Assembly (NCBI RefSeq): GCF_020400655.1
Contig: NZ_JAINRC010000011.1
Span: forward strand, 1-64,000
Length of the DNA stretch: 64,000 bases
Source of the DNA: Streptomyces spinosus
Lineage (GTDB): Bacteria > Actinomycetota > Actinomycetes > Streptomycetales > Streptomycetaceae
Direction of reading: 5' to 3'
Part shown: positions 7,974-16,115 of the stretch, piece after piece
How the letters are laid out: each line of letters opens with the position of its first letter
Position numbering within the stretch: position 1 is the stretch's first letter
The notes under the pieces: generated by a model
Told to the model about the DNA's origin: nothing
Database searches by the model: none
What the model saw: only the letters and a program-made list of their open reading frames with translations
Made by a program: the position numbers and the translations under genes

Positions 7974-9362
7974 GTGCCTGCCACTACCCGGGATGCCGTC
8001 GCATCGGCGACCGTTGTCTCTCCCCACGGGCGTTCACCGCGCCGGTCCGTTCTCTTCTTCGCGTTCGCTTTCGCGGTGATCGCCGATCCGGTGTCCTCCG
8101 TCGCGTACGCGATTGAGGCGGCGCTGCGTGCTCTGCACGGGGATCTGGCGTTGCTGCTGCCCACGATGAGCCTGGTGGTTGGGCTGGTCGTCGTCGTCAC
8201 CGCCAACTACTGGCAGCTGGTGCGCCGTTTCCCGAAGGGCGGCGGTGCGGCCGCGGCGGCGGCGCGCGCGTTCGGTCCGCGGTGGACGTTCCTGCCCATC
8301 GGGGCTCTGGTGGTCGACTTCGTGTTGACGATCGGCATCTCGATCGCGGCGGCCGCGAGCGCGGTGATCGCTCTGTTCCCGGGTCTGGCGGCCTTCCGTA
8401 TCCCGCTGGCCCTGGTGCTGCTGGTGATGGTGGCCGGGCTGACCTGGTTCGGGCACGGCGGACGGCTGCTGTTCGCCGTCATGACCGTGGCCTTCGTGGT
8501 GGTCTCGGTGACCGTGCTGGTCATCGGCTTCGCCGCGCCCCATACCGCTGGCCACGCTGCGCCCACGCACGACCCCGGTCGCCCGGCGATGCTCGCGGTG
8601 GTGCTGGCCTTCCCGGTCGCGATGGCGCTGGCCACCGGTGTCGAGGCACCGTCGACCGCCATCGCTCAGCTCGGCCAGCTCGACGACACCCACCGTCGTC
8701 GCTTCGGCCGTGGCACCCTGGCCCTGCTCGTAGTGATCGTCGGTGGTCTCACCCTCGCGCTGACCGCGCTCGCCGTCCAGCTGCACATCGGCATCCCGGG
8801 TGCCGACTCCACGCAGATCGCCGGCATCGCCCACGCCGCCGCCGGTCCGGGCTGGCTCTACGGCGCCTTCCAGCTGACCAGCTCGCTGCTGCTGCTCTCC
8901 GCCGCCAGCTCCTCCTTCCAGGCGGGCCCCGGACTGCTCAAGGCCCTGTCCGGCACGCCCGAACGGCCGGGAGTGCTGCCGCCGGTGCTCGGCCGGACCA
9001 ACCGCCACCACACCCCGTACTGGTCCGTGGTGGTCTACCTGGCCGCGGCCACGCTGATCATCGTCGCGGCGGCCGGCCAGGAGCAGGAACTCGTCCTCTT
9101 CTACGCCGTCGCGGTCTTCGTCAGCTTCCTGGTGGGCCTGCTCGCCATGACCCGCTTCGCCCGCACCGAGAGCAAGCCGGTGCTGACCTGGGTCAACGGG
9201 ATCGCCGCCGCCGCGGTGGCGTTCACCCTCGTGGTGAACCTGCTGCGCGGCTGGCCGGTGCTGTCGATGGTGGCCACGCTTTTGATCGCGGGCGGCCTGT
9301 ACGTCCGCTGGAACCGGGCCGGACGGCCCAGCGGCATCGAGGACGTCGAGGCGGAGGCCTGA
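7974..9362 (+). CDS. APC-superfamily amino acid/polyamine permease-like protein
   Basis: A 462-residue protein with about 12 transmembrane helices. The first helix (VLFFAFAFAVIADPVSSVAY) and the helix 6 region with GVEAPSTAIAQL resemble APC-superfamily transporters, which move amino acids or related solutes with H+ or by exchange. GTG 7974 is preferred because GAGAGG lies 7 nt upstream; ATG 7959 in frame has no site. The substrate is not readable. It diverges from the CBS-domain gene across a 230-bp gap. Confidence 0.75.
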   Translation: MPATTRDAVASATVVSPHGRSPRRSVLFFAFAFAVIADPVSSVAYAIEAALRALHGDLALLLPTMSLVVGLVVVVTANYWQLVRRFPKGGGAAAAAARAFGPRWTFLPIGALVVDFVLTIGISIAAAASAVIALFPGLAAFRIPLALVLLVMVAGLTWFGHGGRLLFAVMTVAFVVVSVTVLVIGFAAPHTAGHAAPTHDPGRPAMLAVVLAFPVAMALATGVEAPSTAIAQLGQLDDTHRRRFGRGTLALLVVIVGGLTLALTALAVQLHIGIPGADSTQIAGIAHAAAGPGWLYGAFQLTSSLLLLSAASSSFQAGPGLLKALSGTPERPGVLPPVLGRTNRHHTPYWSVVVYLAAATLIIVAAAGQEQELVLFYAVAVFVSFLVGLLAMTRFARTESKPVLTWVNGIAAAAVAFTLVVNLLRGWPVLSMVATLLIAGGLYVRWNRAGRPSGIEDVEAEA

Positions 9363-9405
9363 ACCAGAATACCTGGCCCGGGCCGGACTCGGTGAGGGCG
9401 GCGGA

Positions 9406-9995
9406 TCAAGCAGTCGCGCCGCCCCGCCGGATGCCGAAACGTTCCCACTCCAGCGCCCACTGTTTCATCCGGCGCCGGTCCAGCAGGGCACATGCGGCCC
9501 GCGCAGCGCACCAGACCGCGCCTCCCGTGGCCATCGCCGTGCCCACGCCCACCAGGGAGGACTTCAGCACCGCGTCGGGCCGGGCCGGAGGCTCGGAGAC
9601 CAGGTCCCCCCGGGAATCGGTCCACTCCGGCACGTGTGTCCCCGCAGGAGTGCGCGCCGGCACCACGGCCCGGTGCGTGTGCGGCCGTCGGGCGTCGTCC
9701 ACCGGACCGTCGCGTCGGCGTCGTTGCGCACGTCGGCGTGCGTGGGCTCCGCATCCCTGGCGTCCTCGAGCAGGACGGCCACGATCGGTGGGCGGCCGAA
9801 TCGGTCCTCCTCGAAGCTCCGGTCCGCGACCATGGCAGCCGTCACGCGCGCAGCCGCCCCGCCCAGCACGCCCATGGTTCACGCTACGAGCAGCAGCCGC
9901 GCCTCGACCAGGTCGCTGGTCCGCCGCAGCGGGCTGCGTCGCCACCGCCACAGCCTCGCGCGCGGCGTCGTACACCGTCTGGACCTCATCGCCAT
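9406..9995 (-). pseudogene. Rv1733c-like membrane protein pseudogene
   Basis: Starting at ATG 9995 the frame encodes RLWRWRRSPLRRTSDLVEAR, the typical opening of Rv1733c-like proteins, then hits an in-frame TGA at 9879-9881 where a Trp codon (TGG) would fit. Reading resumes in the same frame (TMGVLGGAAARVTAAM) to a segment reading ATVRWTTPDGRTRTG. The sense then shifts frame near 9660-9680 into HVPEWTDSRGDLVSEPP and a C-terminal helix plus RRMKQWALEWERFGIR. The intact paralogue at 28253-28858 shows the same order of parts. One nonsense and one frameshift mutation make loss of function likely. Confidence 0.75.
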
Positions 9996-10088
9996 GGGCC
10001 GGCACCCCTCTACGAACAGCAGTGCTCCTGCGTGGTGCTGTCCGGAACCGTAAGGAAAGCGGCCGGTGAGCGAAAGACCCGGGAGCGG

Positions 10089-10715
10089 TCAATGCTGCGG
10101 GCTGCCCATTTCTTCGGTGAAGAGCACCGGGTCGCTGTCGAAGCCCCGGATCATCTCCCGCATCCGCCACAGCCCGGCGGAATCCCGGATGAACTCCGCG
10201 ACCGTCGCGGCCGTGGCGTCGGCGACGCCGGCGAAGTCGTCCGCGATCAGCTGCCGGTATCCCTCGACGACCGCCACTCCGGCGTTGGACATGTCACCGA
10301 ACGTGAACGGGGCGCTGTCCTGGTGGATGGCCACGCCGACCACCACCCGCCCGTACGCGGGTGAGAGACGGTCGAACTCCAGGACCATCACCTCGACGAA
10401 CCCAAAGCCCATGCCGGTCGGGCTGTGCCGGCTCATGTTGATGGTGCCGTCCGGCGACCGGCTGTCGTAGTGCACGACATACGCCGGCCGTCCGAAGAGG
10501 TCGTCCGCCGGATACGTCGCCGCGACGATGTCGAGGTGCCGGGGCGGCTCCCCGTACCGACTCGGATCCCACTTCAGCCGCACCTCAACCTTGCCGAGCC
10601 CCTGGCCCTCACCACTCACCTTGCCACTTCCCCCAAGGACCATCGCCGGACTTTCCTTCATGGTGAGTATGCGTTGCCGACGGATCTTTGATGCATTGTG
10701 CGTGAAGGTCATCAT
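10089..10715 (-). CDS. TerD-family protein
   Basis: A 208-residue single-domain TerD-like protein. Recognisable segments are KVEVRLKWDPS, HLDIVAATYPADD, VVHYDSRSPDGTINMSRHS, VVVGVAIHQ and FTFGDMSNAGVAV, with acidic residues in the places where TerD binds Ca2+. TerD proteins are tied to tellurite, phage and stress responses and, in Streptomyces, to development. The start is uncertain: ATG 10715 has no clear site, ATG 10661 is weak, and ATG 10643 has AAGGAAAG 7-8 nt upstream. The N-terminal 18 residues look coded (SKIRRQRIL), so I kept the longer form. It lies between two pseudogenes. Confidence 0.8.
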   Translation of the reverse strand: MMTFTHNASKIRRQRILTMKESPAMVLGGSGKVSGEGQGLGKVEVRLKWDPSRYGEPPRHLDIVAATYPADDLFGRPAYVVHYDSRSPDGTINMSRHSPTGMGFGFVEVMVLEFDRLSPAYGRVVVGVAIHQDSAPFTFGDMSNAGVAVVEGYRQLIADDFAGVADATAATVAEFIRDSAGLWRMREMIRGFDSDPVLFTEEMGSPQH

Positions 10716-10997
10716 CCGACGCAGACCGAGGTCCGACCTGCCGGTCGCGTCAGCCGCAAACCAGTCCTCCGCTCCACCGGGCCGGGCGCGAGCCGCATAC
10801 CGTGCACGGGAAGTGCAGGACCTCCCCCGCCGCGTGCCGTGTCGAGGCGGACCTAGCCACAGGCACGCTGACGCTCTCGTACGGCGCCCTGTCCGGTGTG
10901 GTCACACGGCCGGCGGCAAAGGTGGCGCCGCTGCCCGCCCGGGGAACGGAGAACGTGGAATTCACCGAGACGTGTGCTGCTTTGGACGGCGTCCGGA

Positions 10998-12714
10998 TCA
11001 ACCGAGAAGCCAGGACGCCACCGTGAGAACGGCGAAGGCGATCAGAACGGGGCCCGCACCGCTCGCAGCTTCTCCCAGGGGATGTGCCGCACTCGCCACG
11101 GGCCTGTCAGCCAGAGGCCGGACCGGTCTGCCGTGACTCTCCAGTTGAGCCGGCTGGCGGCCGGTCCGGCCATTGTCAGCGGACCTGGCAGCAGCAGAAC
11201 CTTCCATCCGAAGCCTTCGGTGACCAGTAGGTGGACGAGGAAGGCGAAGGCCGCCACTATGCACAGCGCCCATGCTGCCCCGCCTGCGCGCGCGAGGGGG
11301 CCCGGGCCCCAACGCAGGGGCTGTTGCGCCGGAACCATGCCCGCCGGCACGCCATCGGTCGCGAACGGCGTCTGTGCCCGCGGGAGTTCGGGTGCGGTGT
11401 CCGTCTCCTTGGTGGACAGTGCCGGCCCCTTGCCGGGCCGCGGCAGCCTGATGGGGCCGACCGTGTGTATCATCACCGGCCGGTGGTCCCGGTCGGTGGT
11501 GGCCAGGGCGAGTTCACCGCCTTCGTAGGGGGCACCGAACATGACTGCTTCGTGCAGGCGCGTGTCGATGGTGAACGGCTCGTCTTCGTCCGCGTCGTCA
11601 CCATCGTTGTGCACCGTCTCGGGCCCTTCCGTGTCGGGTCGCGCTGTGAACCGGCCGCTGAAGAGTGGTGTACGGGCGGTGTCGTCGTCGCCCGCGTAGA
11701 GCCAGATACGTCCGGTGTCGTCGCTGCGCTCCCTTACGCGCATGACCGGGAGCGGCACGTGACGCAGGGCAGCAGCTCGGCGGCGGGCCAGGAGGCCGGT
11801 GAGGAGCATGGAGCCGCCGGGCAGTCCGGTGGCCAGGAACAGCAACTGCCAGGCGAAGGCGTCGTGGGGCTCGGCCGCCAGGCGCCGCCACGTTCCGTCC
11901 TCCAGCACGGTGAGGGTCGCGTCGATACGGTAGTCCTCCGGGTAGGACGCGCTGAGGGTCAGGTGCCGGCCGTCGTCGGTGCGTATTCGCACCGAGTCCT
12001 CCTCCCGGCTGAGCACCTGCGCGCTGGTACCGGTGGCACCGTACGCGCGGTGCTGGTCCGCACTGATGCCGTGGAGCGCCTGGACAACGGCGAAGCCGGC
12101 CGCTGCGATGAGCAGCAGCCCGGTGGTGATCGGGATGGTGCCGCGCCGCAGTGATGAGGCGGGGCCAAGCGGCTGCGGGTGGCGGAGCTCTGCCGTGCGC
12201 TCCCAGACGGCCCGCTGGCGGCGACGTGCGGTAAGCCGCTCAGGGCCGCTACCCAGCCGAAGGCCAGAGCCACAAGGACAGAGAGATTGGCGGCCATCGC
12301 CGTCGGCCCGGCGCCCGGCAGCTCCAGCCATGCCACAAGAACCGCCAGTGCAGGCGCGCCTGCCAAGGTCAGTTCCGGCAGCCGGGGGAGCCAGTAGAGC
12401 AGACCGATCGCCAGCCCCATCTCCGCCATGCCCAACCAGTCCGTACCGCACGGGCTGTCATCGCCGCACGGCTGTTCCGGCGTCGCCATGTTCGCCCACA
12501 CCAGGGTGATCAGCAGTGCCGGCACCGACCACAGCGGCCGAGCCCAGGCGGCGCGGCGAACACGCGACCAGGCGGCGGCGTCTTCCGTTGACCAGGTCGG
12601 CGTACCCGGTGGGACGCGGTCGGTGGGAATCGGGACGGGGGTCTCAGGCACACGGGGGGTGTGCGGGAACAGGCGCGGTCCCGGTATTGCCGGTGTACGG
12701 CGATACCGGGACAT
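10998..12714 (-). pseudogene. Frameshifted polytopic membrane protein gene
   Basis: From ATG 12714 one frame encodes a polar N-terminus and four hydrophobic helices, ending near GWVAALS at about 12245. The match then continues only in another frame: ERLTARRRQRAVWERTAEL, two helices, RERSDDTGRIWLYAGDDD, PLFSGRF and a further helix pair, to a TGA at 11042. A single-base deletion near 12240 explains the first break. Just before the 11042 stop, a third frame (SGAGPVLIAFAVLTVASWLL) supplies what looks like a C-terminal membrane helix ending at 10998, as if a cytoplasmic segment had been deleted. I do not recognise a function. The first lesion could be a sequencing error; two lesions favour a real pseudogene. 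Confidence 0.6.
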
Positions 12715-12790
12715 GAGGTGCCGCAGCTTGTTCGTCCAGCCGTTCGCAAGCTTTTCTGACCGGGCTCGCCAATCCGGACCTGGTCGCTGA

Positions 12791-13657
12791 TCAGGGATTC
12801 CCGTGGTCGCGGGCGTAAGCGGCCAGGACCCGCTGCCGCGGGCCGCCGGTGTGCAGGAAGCGCTCGTCGAGCACGGTGGCGAGGTCGTCGAGGGCGGTGG
12901 CGAGCACGGCTGCGGCGTTCCGGTCGTCCGCGTGTTCCGCTCGTCCCGCCCGCTCGGCGAGGTCGGCGGCGTAGCCGAGGGTGAGGGCCAGCGAGATGTC
13001 GCCGGGTCCGTCGTGGAAGTAGTACGACTCGGGGTACTGGAGGAAGTCCACGCAGGTACGTGCGACGTCGGCGGCGAGTTGACCAAGGGCGACGGCCCCG
13101 ACGTCGGGGGCCGGCCGCCCTTGCGCCGGCTCGGCGCGGCGCAGCTGGGAGATGCGCAGTGCCAGCGCCCGTCGGCGGGCCAGGGCCGGATAGATGCCGA
13201 GGATCCAGGAGACGGTGGCGGTCAGCAGCGTGAAGCCGACCAGCGCCTCCAGCGGTGCGACGATGCGCAGCCAGTCCGCGGAGGGCGCGATGTCACCGAG
13301 GCCCAGCGTGGCGACGGTCACCAGCGAGAGGTACAGGGCGTCCACCGGTCCCGAGTGCTCGGACGGATTCAACGTCCCGGAGAAGGAGAACGCTTCCGGC
13401 ATATGCGGCCAGTACACCAGGGCCCAGCCGACGGCCACGGCGCAGGCCCAGCTGGCCACCACGGTCACCATGCCGACCGGCCCGGCCAGCCCGGCGGTCC
13501 TGCTGCTCCTGCGGCCCCGGGTCGACAGCCGCCACAACAGCGACATGACGGCCCTGCTCAGACCACCGTGCCGGGTGGGATGCCACAGGGTGTGGAACAC
13601 GTCCCGCAGGATGATCAGCACCACCGCCGCACCGACCAATGTGACCAGCCAATCCAT
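12791..13657 (-). CDS. Two-TM potassium channel-like protein with cytoplasmic domain
   Basis: A 288-residue protein. An N-terminal hydrophobic segment precedes a pore module: one helix (WACAVAVGWALVYW), a pore loop SLVTVATLGLGDIAPS and a second helix (LEALVGFTLLTATVSWILGIY). This is the Ion_trans_2 layout, but the selectivity filter reads TLGLGD rather than TVGYGD. The last 150 residues are cytoplasmic, helical and without a recognised RCK domain. ATG 13657 has GGGAGGT 4-5 nt upstream. It may share a promoter with the decayed membrane gene 76 bp downstream. Ion selectivity is uncertain given the filter. Confidence 0.8.
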   Translation of the reverse strand: MDWLVTLVGAAVVLIILRDVFHTLWHPTRHGGLSRAVMSLLWRLSTRGRRSSRTAGLAGPVGMVTVVASWACAVAVGWALVYWPHMPEAFSFSGTLNPSEHSGPVDALYLSLVTVATLGLGDIAPSADWLRIVAPLEALVGFTLLTATVSWILGIYPALARRRALALRISQLRRAEPAQGRPAPDVGAVALGQLAADVARTCVDFLQYPESYYFHDGPGDISLALTLGYAADLAERAGRAEHADDRNAAAVLATALDDLATVLDERFLHTGGPRQRVLAAYARDHGNP

Positions 13658-13759
13658 GGGACCTCCCGGGCTCGTCCGCCTCGGGTCCAGCATGGAGCCC
13701 GCGCCGCACGACGCGGTCACGCGCCGCGCTCGGTCTGCCCTGCCCCGCCCGATCGCGCC

Positions 13760-14190
13760 GTGTCGAAAGCGCCTGTAATCGAGGAGGCCGCCAACCGGGC
13801 GCTGCGCCGCGATCTGTCGGTCGGCGTCCGCTGGATGACCCTGCCGGACCCGAGGGAACTGGGCGATTTGGCCTGCTTCACGAGACCTACGGCGAGAAGG
13901 TCCGGGGCGTCGAGATCGGCGGCGCCTGATCAGAACTGTGCGGCGACAGGCACATCGAGCGACGCTTCGCAGATCGGCGTCGTGCGCTGATCTCAGAGTC
14001 CTCTTACGGTGCGGGCATGGGCCGCCTGGAGGCCGCCGTCGGCGTCGAAGGCTTCGGCTACCTGTTCCATGAGCGTGACGTCGTCGCCCGCATCGCCGAG
14101 CGGGGCGCCGCGCCCCGAACTCCCCGACCGTATCGCCGGCCTGCTGGAGCAGCTCAAGGCGGCCGACTGGAAGACCCACCAGCAGACGAA
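13760..14190 (+). pseudogene. Fragment of an alanyl-tRNA synthetase-like gene
   Basis: Broken in several places but readable: VIEEAANRALRRDLSV..WMTL and RELGDLAC in one frame, then LHETYGEKVRGVEIGGA, then ELCGDRHIE, then SQIGVVR in another frame, ISESSYGAGMGRLEAAVG, FHERDVVARIAE, and finally PELPDRIAGLLEQLKAADWK. These follow the order of the AlaRS editing (SAD) and post-editing regions, including the C-x3-H metal motif as CGDRH where CGGTH is usual. At least four frame changes and a stop occur. It lacks the whole catalytic core, so it is a relic of a second alaS-like gene, not the housekeeping one. Confidence 0.65.
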
Positions 14191-14347
14191 GGATCCGCCG
14201 GGGCGAACGCGCACCATGCGCACGCACAGCATCTCGCCCGGTGCCCGCAGAGCCGAGCGCAAAGCCGGGTCGACCTCTCGTTCAGGTCACCCACCACGCA
14301 ACGGCCCTGAGCCGATCGACCCCAAGATTTCCAAGTTCAACGGAGCG

Positions 14348-14436
14348 TAGTCAGCACCAAGTCAGCACGGGAGGGGTGAGCACGGGTGATGACGTGGGCT
14401 TTTAGTCAGCACCAAACCAGCACGGGAGTCAGCACC
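14348..14436. repeat. 26-bp direct repeat pair with a third partial copy
   Basis: TAGTCAGCACCAA followed by GTCAGCACGGGAG (14348-14373) recurs at 14403-14428 with 24 of 26 bases identical. A third partial copy, AGTCAGCACC, spans 14427-14436. The copies are 55 bp apart and lie just after the alaS-like relic. They could be recombination-arm sites or the scar of an element; no integrase gene or tRNA is visible here. Confidence 0.6.
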
Positions 14437-14561
14437 GCACCGTCAAATCACCCCGAACTACGCGTCCCGGACAGCACTCGTTTCGACCCACTTCGAGCCC
14501 CTGAACCGCCCTTCCGTGAGCTGGCATGGTGGCCGCATGCATAGCCGAACCCTAAAGTATG

Positions 14562-14572
14562 TTGTCCCACCA
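14562..14572. promoter_or_regulatory. Candidate operator upstream of the MHS transporter
   Basis: TTGTCCCACCA matches a T-x-GT-x3-AC-x-A palindrome of the kind used by FadR-type GntR regulators, with partial symmetry extending outward (TAT/ATA). It lies about 78 bp ahead of the transporter start. No GntR gene is nearby, so the binding protein is unknown; the neighbouring PucR-type regulator is an alternative. Confidence 0.25.
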
Positions 14573-14649
14573 TATGTGCGGCTGACCTGCATGTTTCTAC
14601 GGTGTGCCGACACGTACCCGTCCCCACCGCACACGAGGAAGTGGCGCAT

Positions 14650-16026
14650 ATGGCCTCCGGAACCACCGCTCCCCCACCCCCCGCCAGCCTCCCCCGCATC
14701 GTCGCCGCCAGCCTCATCGGGACCACCATCGAGTGGTACGACTTCTTCCTCTACGGCTCCGCCGCCGCGCTGGTGTTCAACAAGCTGTTCTTCCCGGACT
14801 CCGACCCGCTCGTCGGCACGCTGCTGTCGTTCCTGACGTACGCCGTGGGCTTCGCCGCCCGCCCGCTGGGGGCGCTCGTCTTCGGGCACTACGGTGACCG
14901 GCTGGGGCGCAAGAAGCTGCTGGTGCTCAGCCTGCTGCTGATGGGCGGGGCCACGTTCGCCATCGGCCTGCTGCCCACGCACGCCACCGTCGGCACCGCC
15001 GCACCCGTGCTGCTCACCGTGCTGCGCCTGGTGCAGGGCTTCGCGCTCGGCGGCGAGTGGGGCGGTGCCGTCCTGCTGGTGTCGGAGCACGGGGACGCGC
15101 GGCGGCGCGGTTTCTGGGCCTCGTGGCCGCAGACCGGCGCGCCGGCCGGACAGCTGCTGGCGACCGGTGTGCTCTCCCTGCTCACCGCCACGCTGTCCGA
15201 CGACGCCTTCGGCACGTGGGGATGGCGGATCCCGTTCCTGCTCTCCGGGGTGCTCGTCCTCGTCGGTTTGTGGATTCGTCTGTCTGTCGATGAATCGCCC
15301 GTGTTCAAGGAGGCCCGGGAGCGGGCCGAGGCGCGGCGGGACGGCGCCCAGGAGAAGCTGCCCCTCGTCTCCGTGCTGCGGCACCACTGGCGGGACGTGC
15401 TCGTGGCGATGGGCGCCCGCATGGCGGAGAACATCAGCTATTACGTCATCACCGCCTTCATCCTCGTCTACGCCACCACCTCGGCCGGCGTCTCCAAGCA
15501 GACCGCCCTCAACGCCGTCCTCATCGGCTCGGCCGTGCACTTCGCCGTCATCCCGGCCTGGGGCGCGCTGTCCGACCGGGTCGGCCGGCGGCCCGTGTAC
15601 CTGCTGGGCGCCGCCGGTGTCGGGCTGTGGATGTTCCCCTTCTTCGCGCTCGTGGACACCGGCTCGTTCGGGTACCTGATCCTCGCCGTCACCGTCGGAC
15701 TCGTGCTGCACGGCGCCATGTACGCGCCCCAGGCCGCCTTCTTCGCCGAGATGTTCGCGACGCGGATGCGGTACTCCGGCGCGTCCATCGGCGCGCAGTT
15801 CGCGTCCGTGGCCGCCGGTGCGCCCGCCCCGCTCATCGCCACCGCGCTGCTCAAGGACTACGGCGACTCCACCCCGATCGCGCTGTACGTGATCGCCGCC
15901 GCCGTGCTGACCCTGATAGCGGTGGGCCTCGGACGGGAGACGCGGCACCGCGATCTGGCCCAGGCCGACGGTGAGGACGGGGAGACCCCCGCGACGAGCC
16001 CGGCCGCCGAGGCGCGCACCGTCTGA
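14650..16026 (+). CDS. MFS transporter, metabolite:H+ symporter (MHS) family
   Basis: A 458-residue protein with 12 predicted helices. TIEWYDFFLYGSAAALVF in helix 1, GHYGDRLGRKKLLV in the first cytoplasmic loop, and RLVQGFALGGEWGGAVLLV in helix 4 are hallmarks of the MHS family (ProP, ShiA, KgtP and relatives), which import organic acids or osmolytes with protons. ATG 14650 has GAGGAAG 8-9 nt upstream. It converges on a PucR-type regulator gene and is close to a hydroxybutyrate-dehydrogenase-like gene, which suggests an organic acid substrate. That link is inferred from context. Confidence 0.9.
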   Translation: MASGTTAPPPPASLPRIVAASLIGTTIEWYDFFLYGSAAALVFNKLFFPDSDPLVGTLLSFLTYAVGFAARPLGALVFGHYGDRLGRKKLLVLSLLLMGGATFAIGLLPTHATVGTAAPVLLTVLRLVQGFALGGEWGGAVLLVSEHGDARRRGFWASWPQTGAPAGQLLATGVLSLLTATLSDDAFGTWGWRIPFLLSGVLVLVGLWIRLSVDESPVFKEARERAEARRDGAQEKLPLVSVLRHHWRDVLVAMGARMAENISYYVITAFILVYATTSAGVSKQTALNAVLIGSAVHFAVIPAWGALSDRVGRRPVYLLGAAGVGLWMFPFFALVDTGSFGYLILAVTVGLVLHGAMYAPQAAFFAEMFATRMRYSGASIGAQFASVAAGAPAPLIATALLKDYGDSTPIALYVIAAAVLTLIAVGLGRETRHRDLAQADGEDGETPATSPAAEARTV

Positions 16027-16085
16027 GCGGTGCCCCCCGGCCCGCATCCCGGCCGGCCGGCCCTCGCCGGCACCATCCCGACGTT

Positions 16086-16115
16086 CTGACCGGCTCCCGC
16101 GCGGGGGCCGGTCAG
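16086..16115. terminator. Hairpin terminator between convergent genes
   Basis: CTGACCGGC and GCCGGTCAG form a perfect 9-bp stem that continues as T.G plus CCC/GGG around a GCGC loop. It lies between the MHS transporter and the GAF-PucR gene and includes the latter's stop codon, so it can serve both. Confidence 0.8.

Larger units (their letters stand above)
14191..14649. other. Gene-free stretch before the MHS transporter
   Basis: Apart from the direct repeats at 14348-14436 and a candidate operator at 14562-14572, I see no gene or RNA. The segment forms the junction between the decayed left part of the window and the intact symporter gene. Confidence 0.5.

Noticed and set aside
10716..10997. 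Possible 74-residue gene at 10802-11026 (plus strand)
   Set aside because: It has a fairly protein-like middle (TGTLTLSYGALSGVVTRP) but no ribosome binding site, no family I know, and overlaps the end of the decayed membrane gene.
14440..14520. Possible tRNA or attachment-site sequence after the direct repeats
   Set aside because: TCGAA-like words occur but no cloverleaf, T-arm consensus or CCA end could be drawn.
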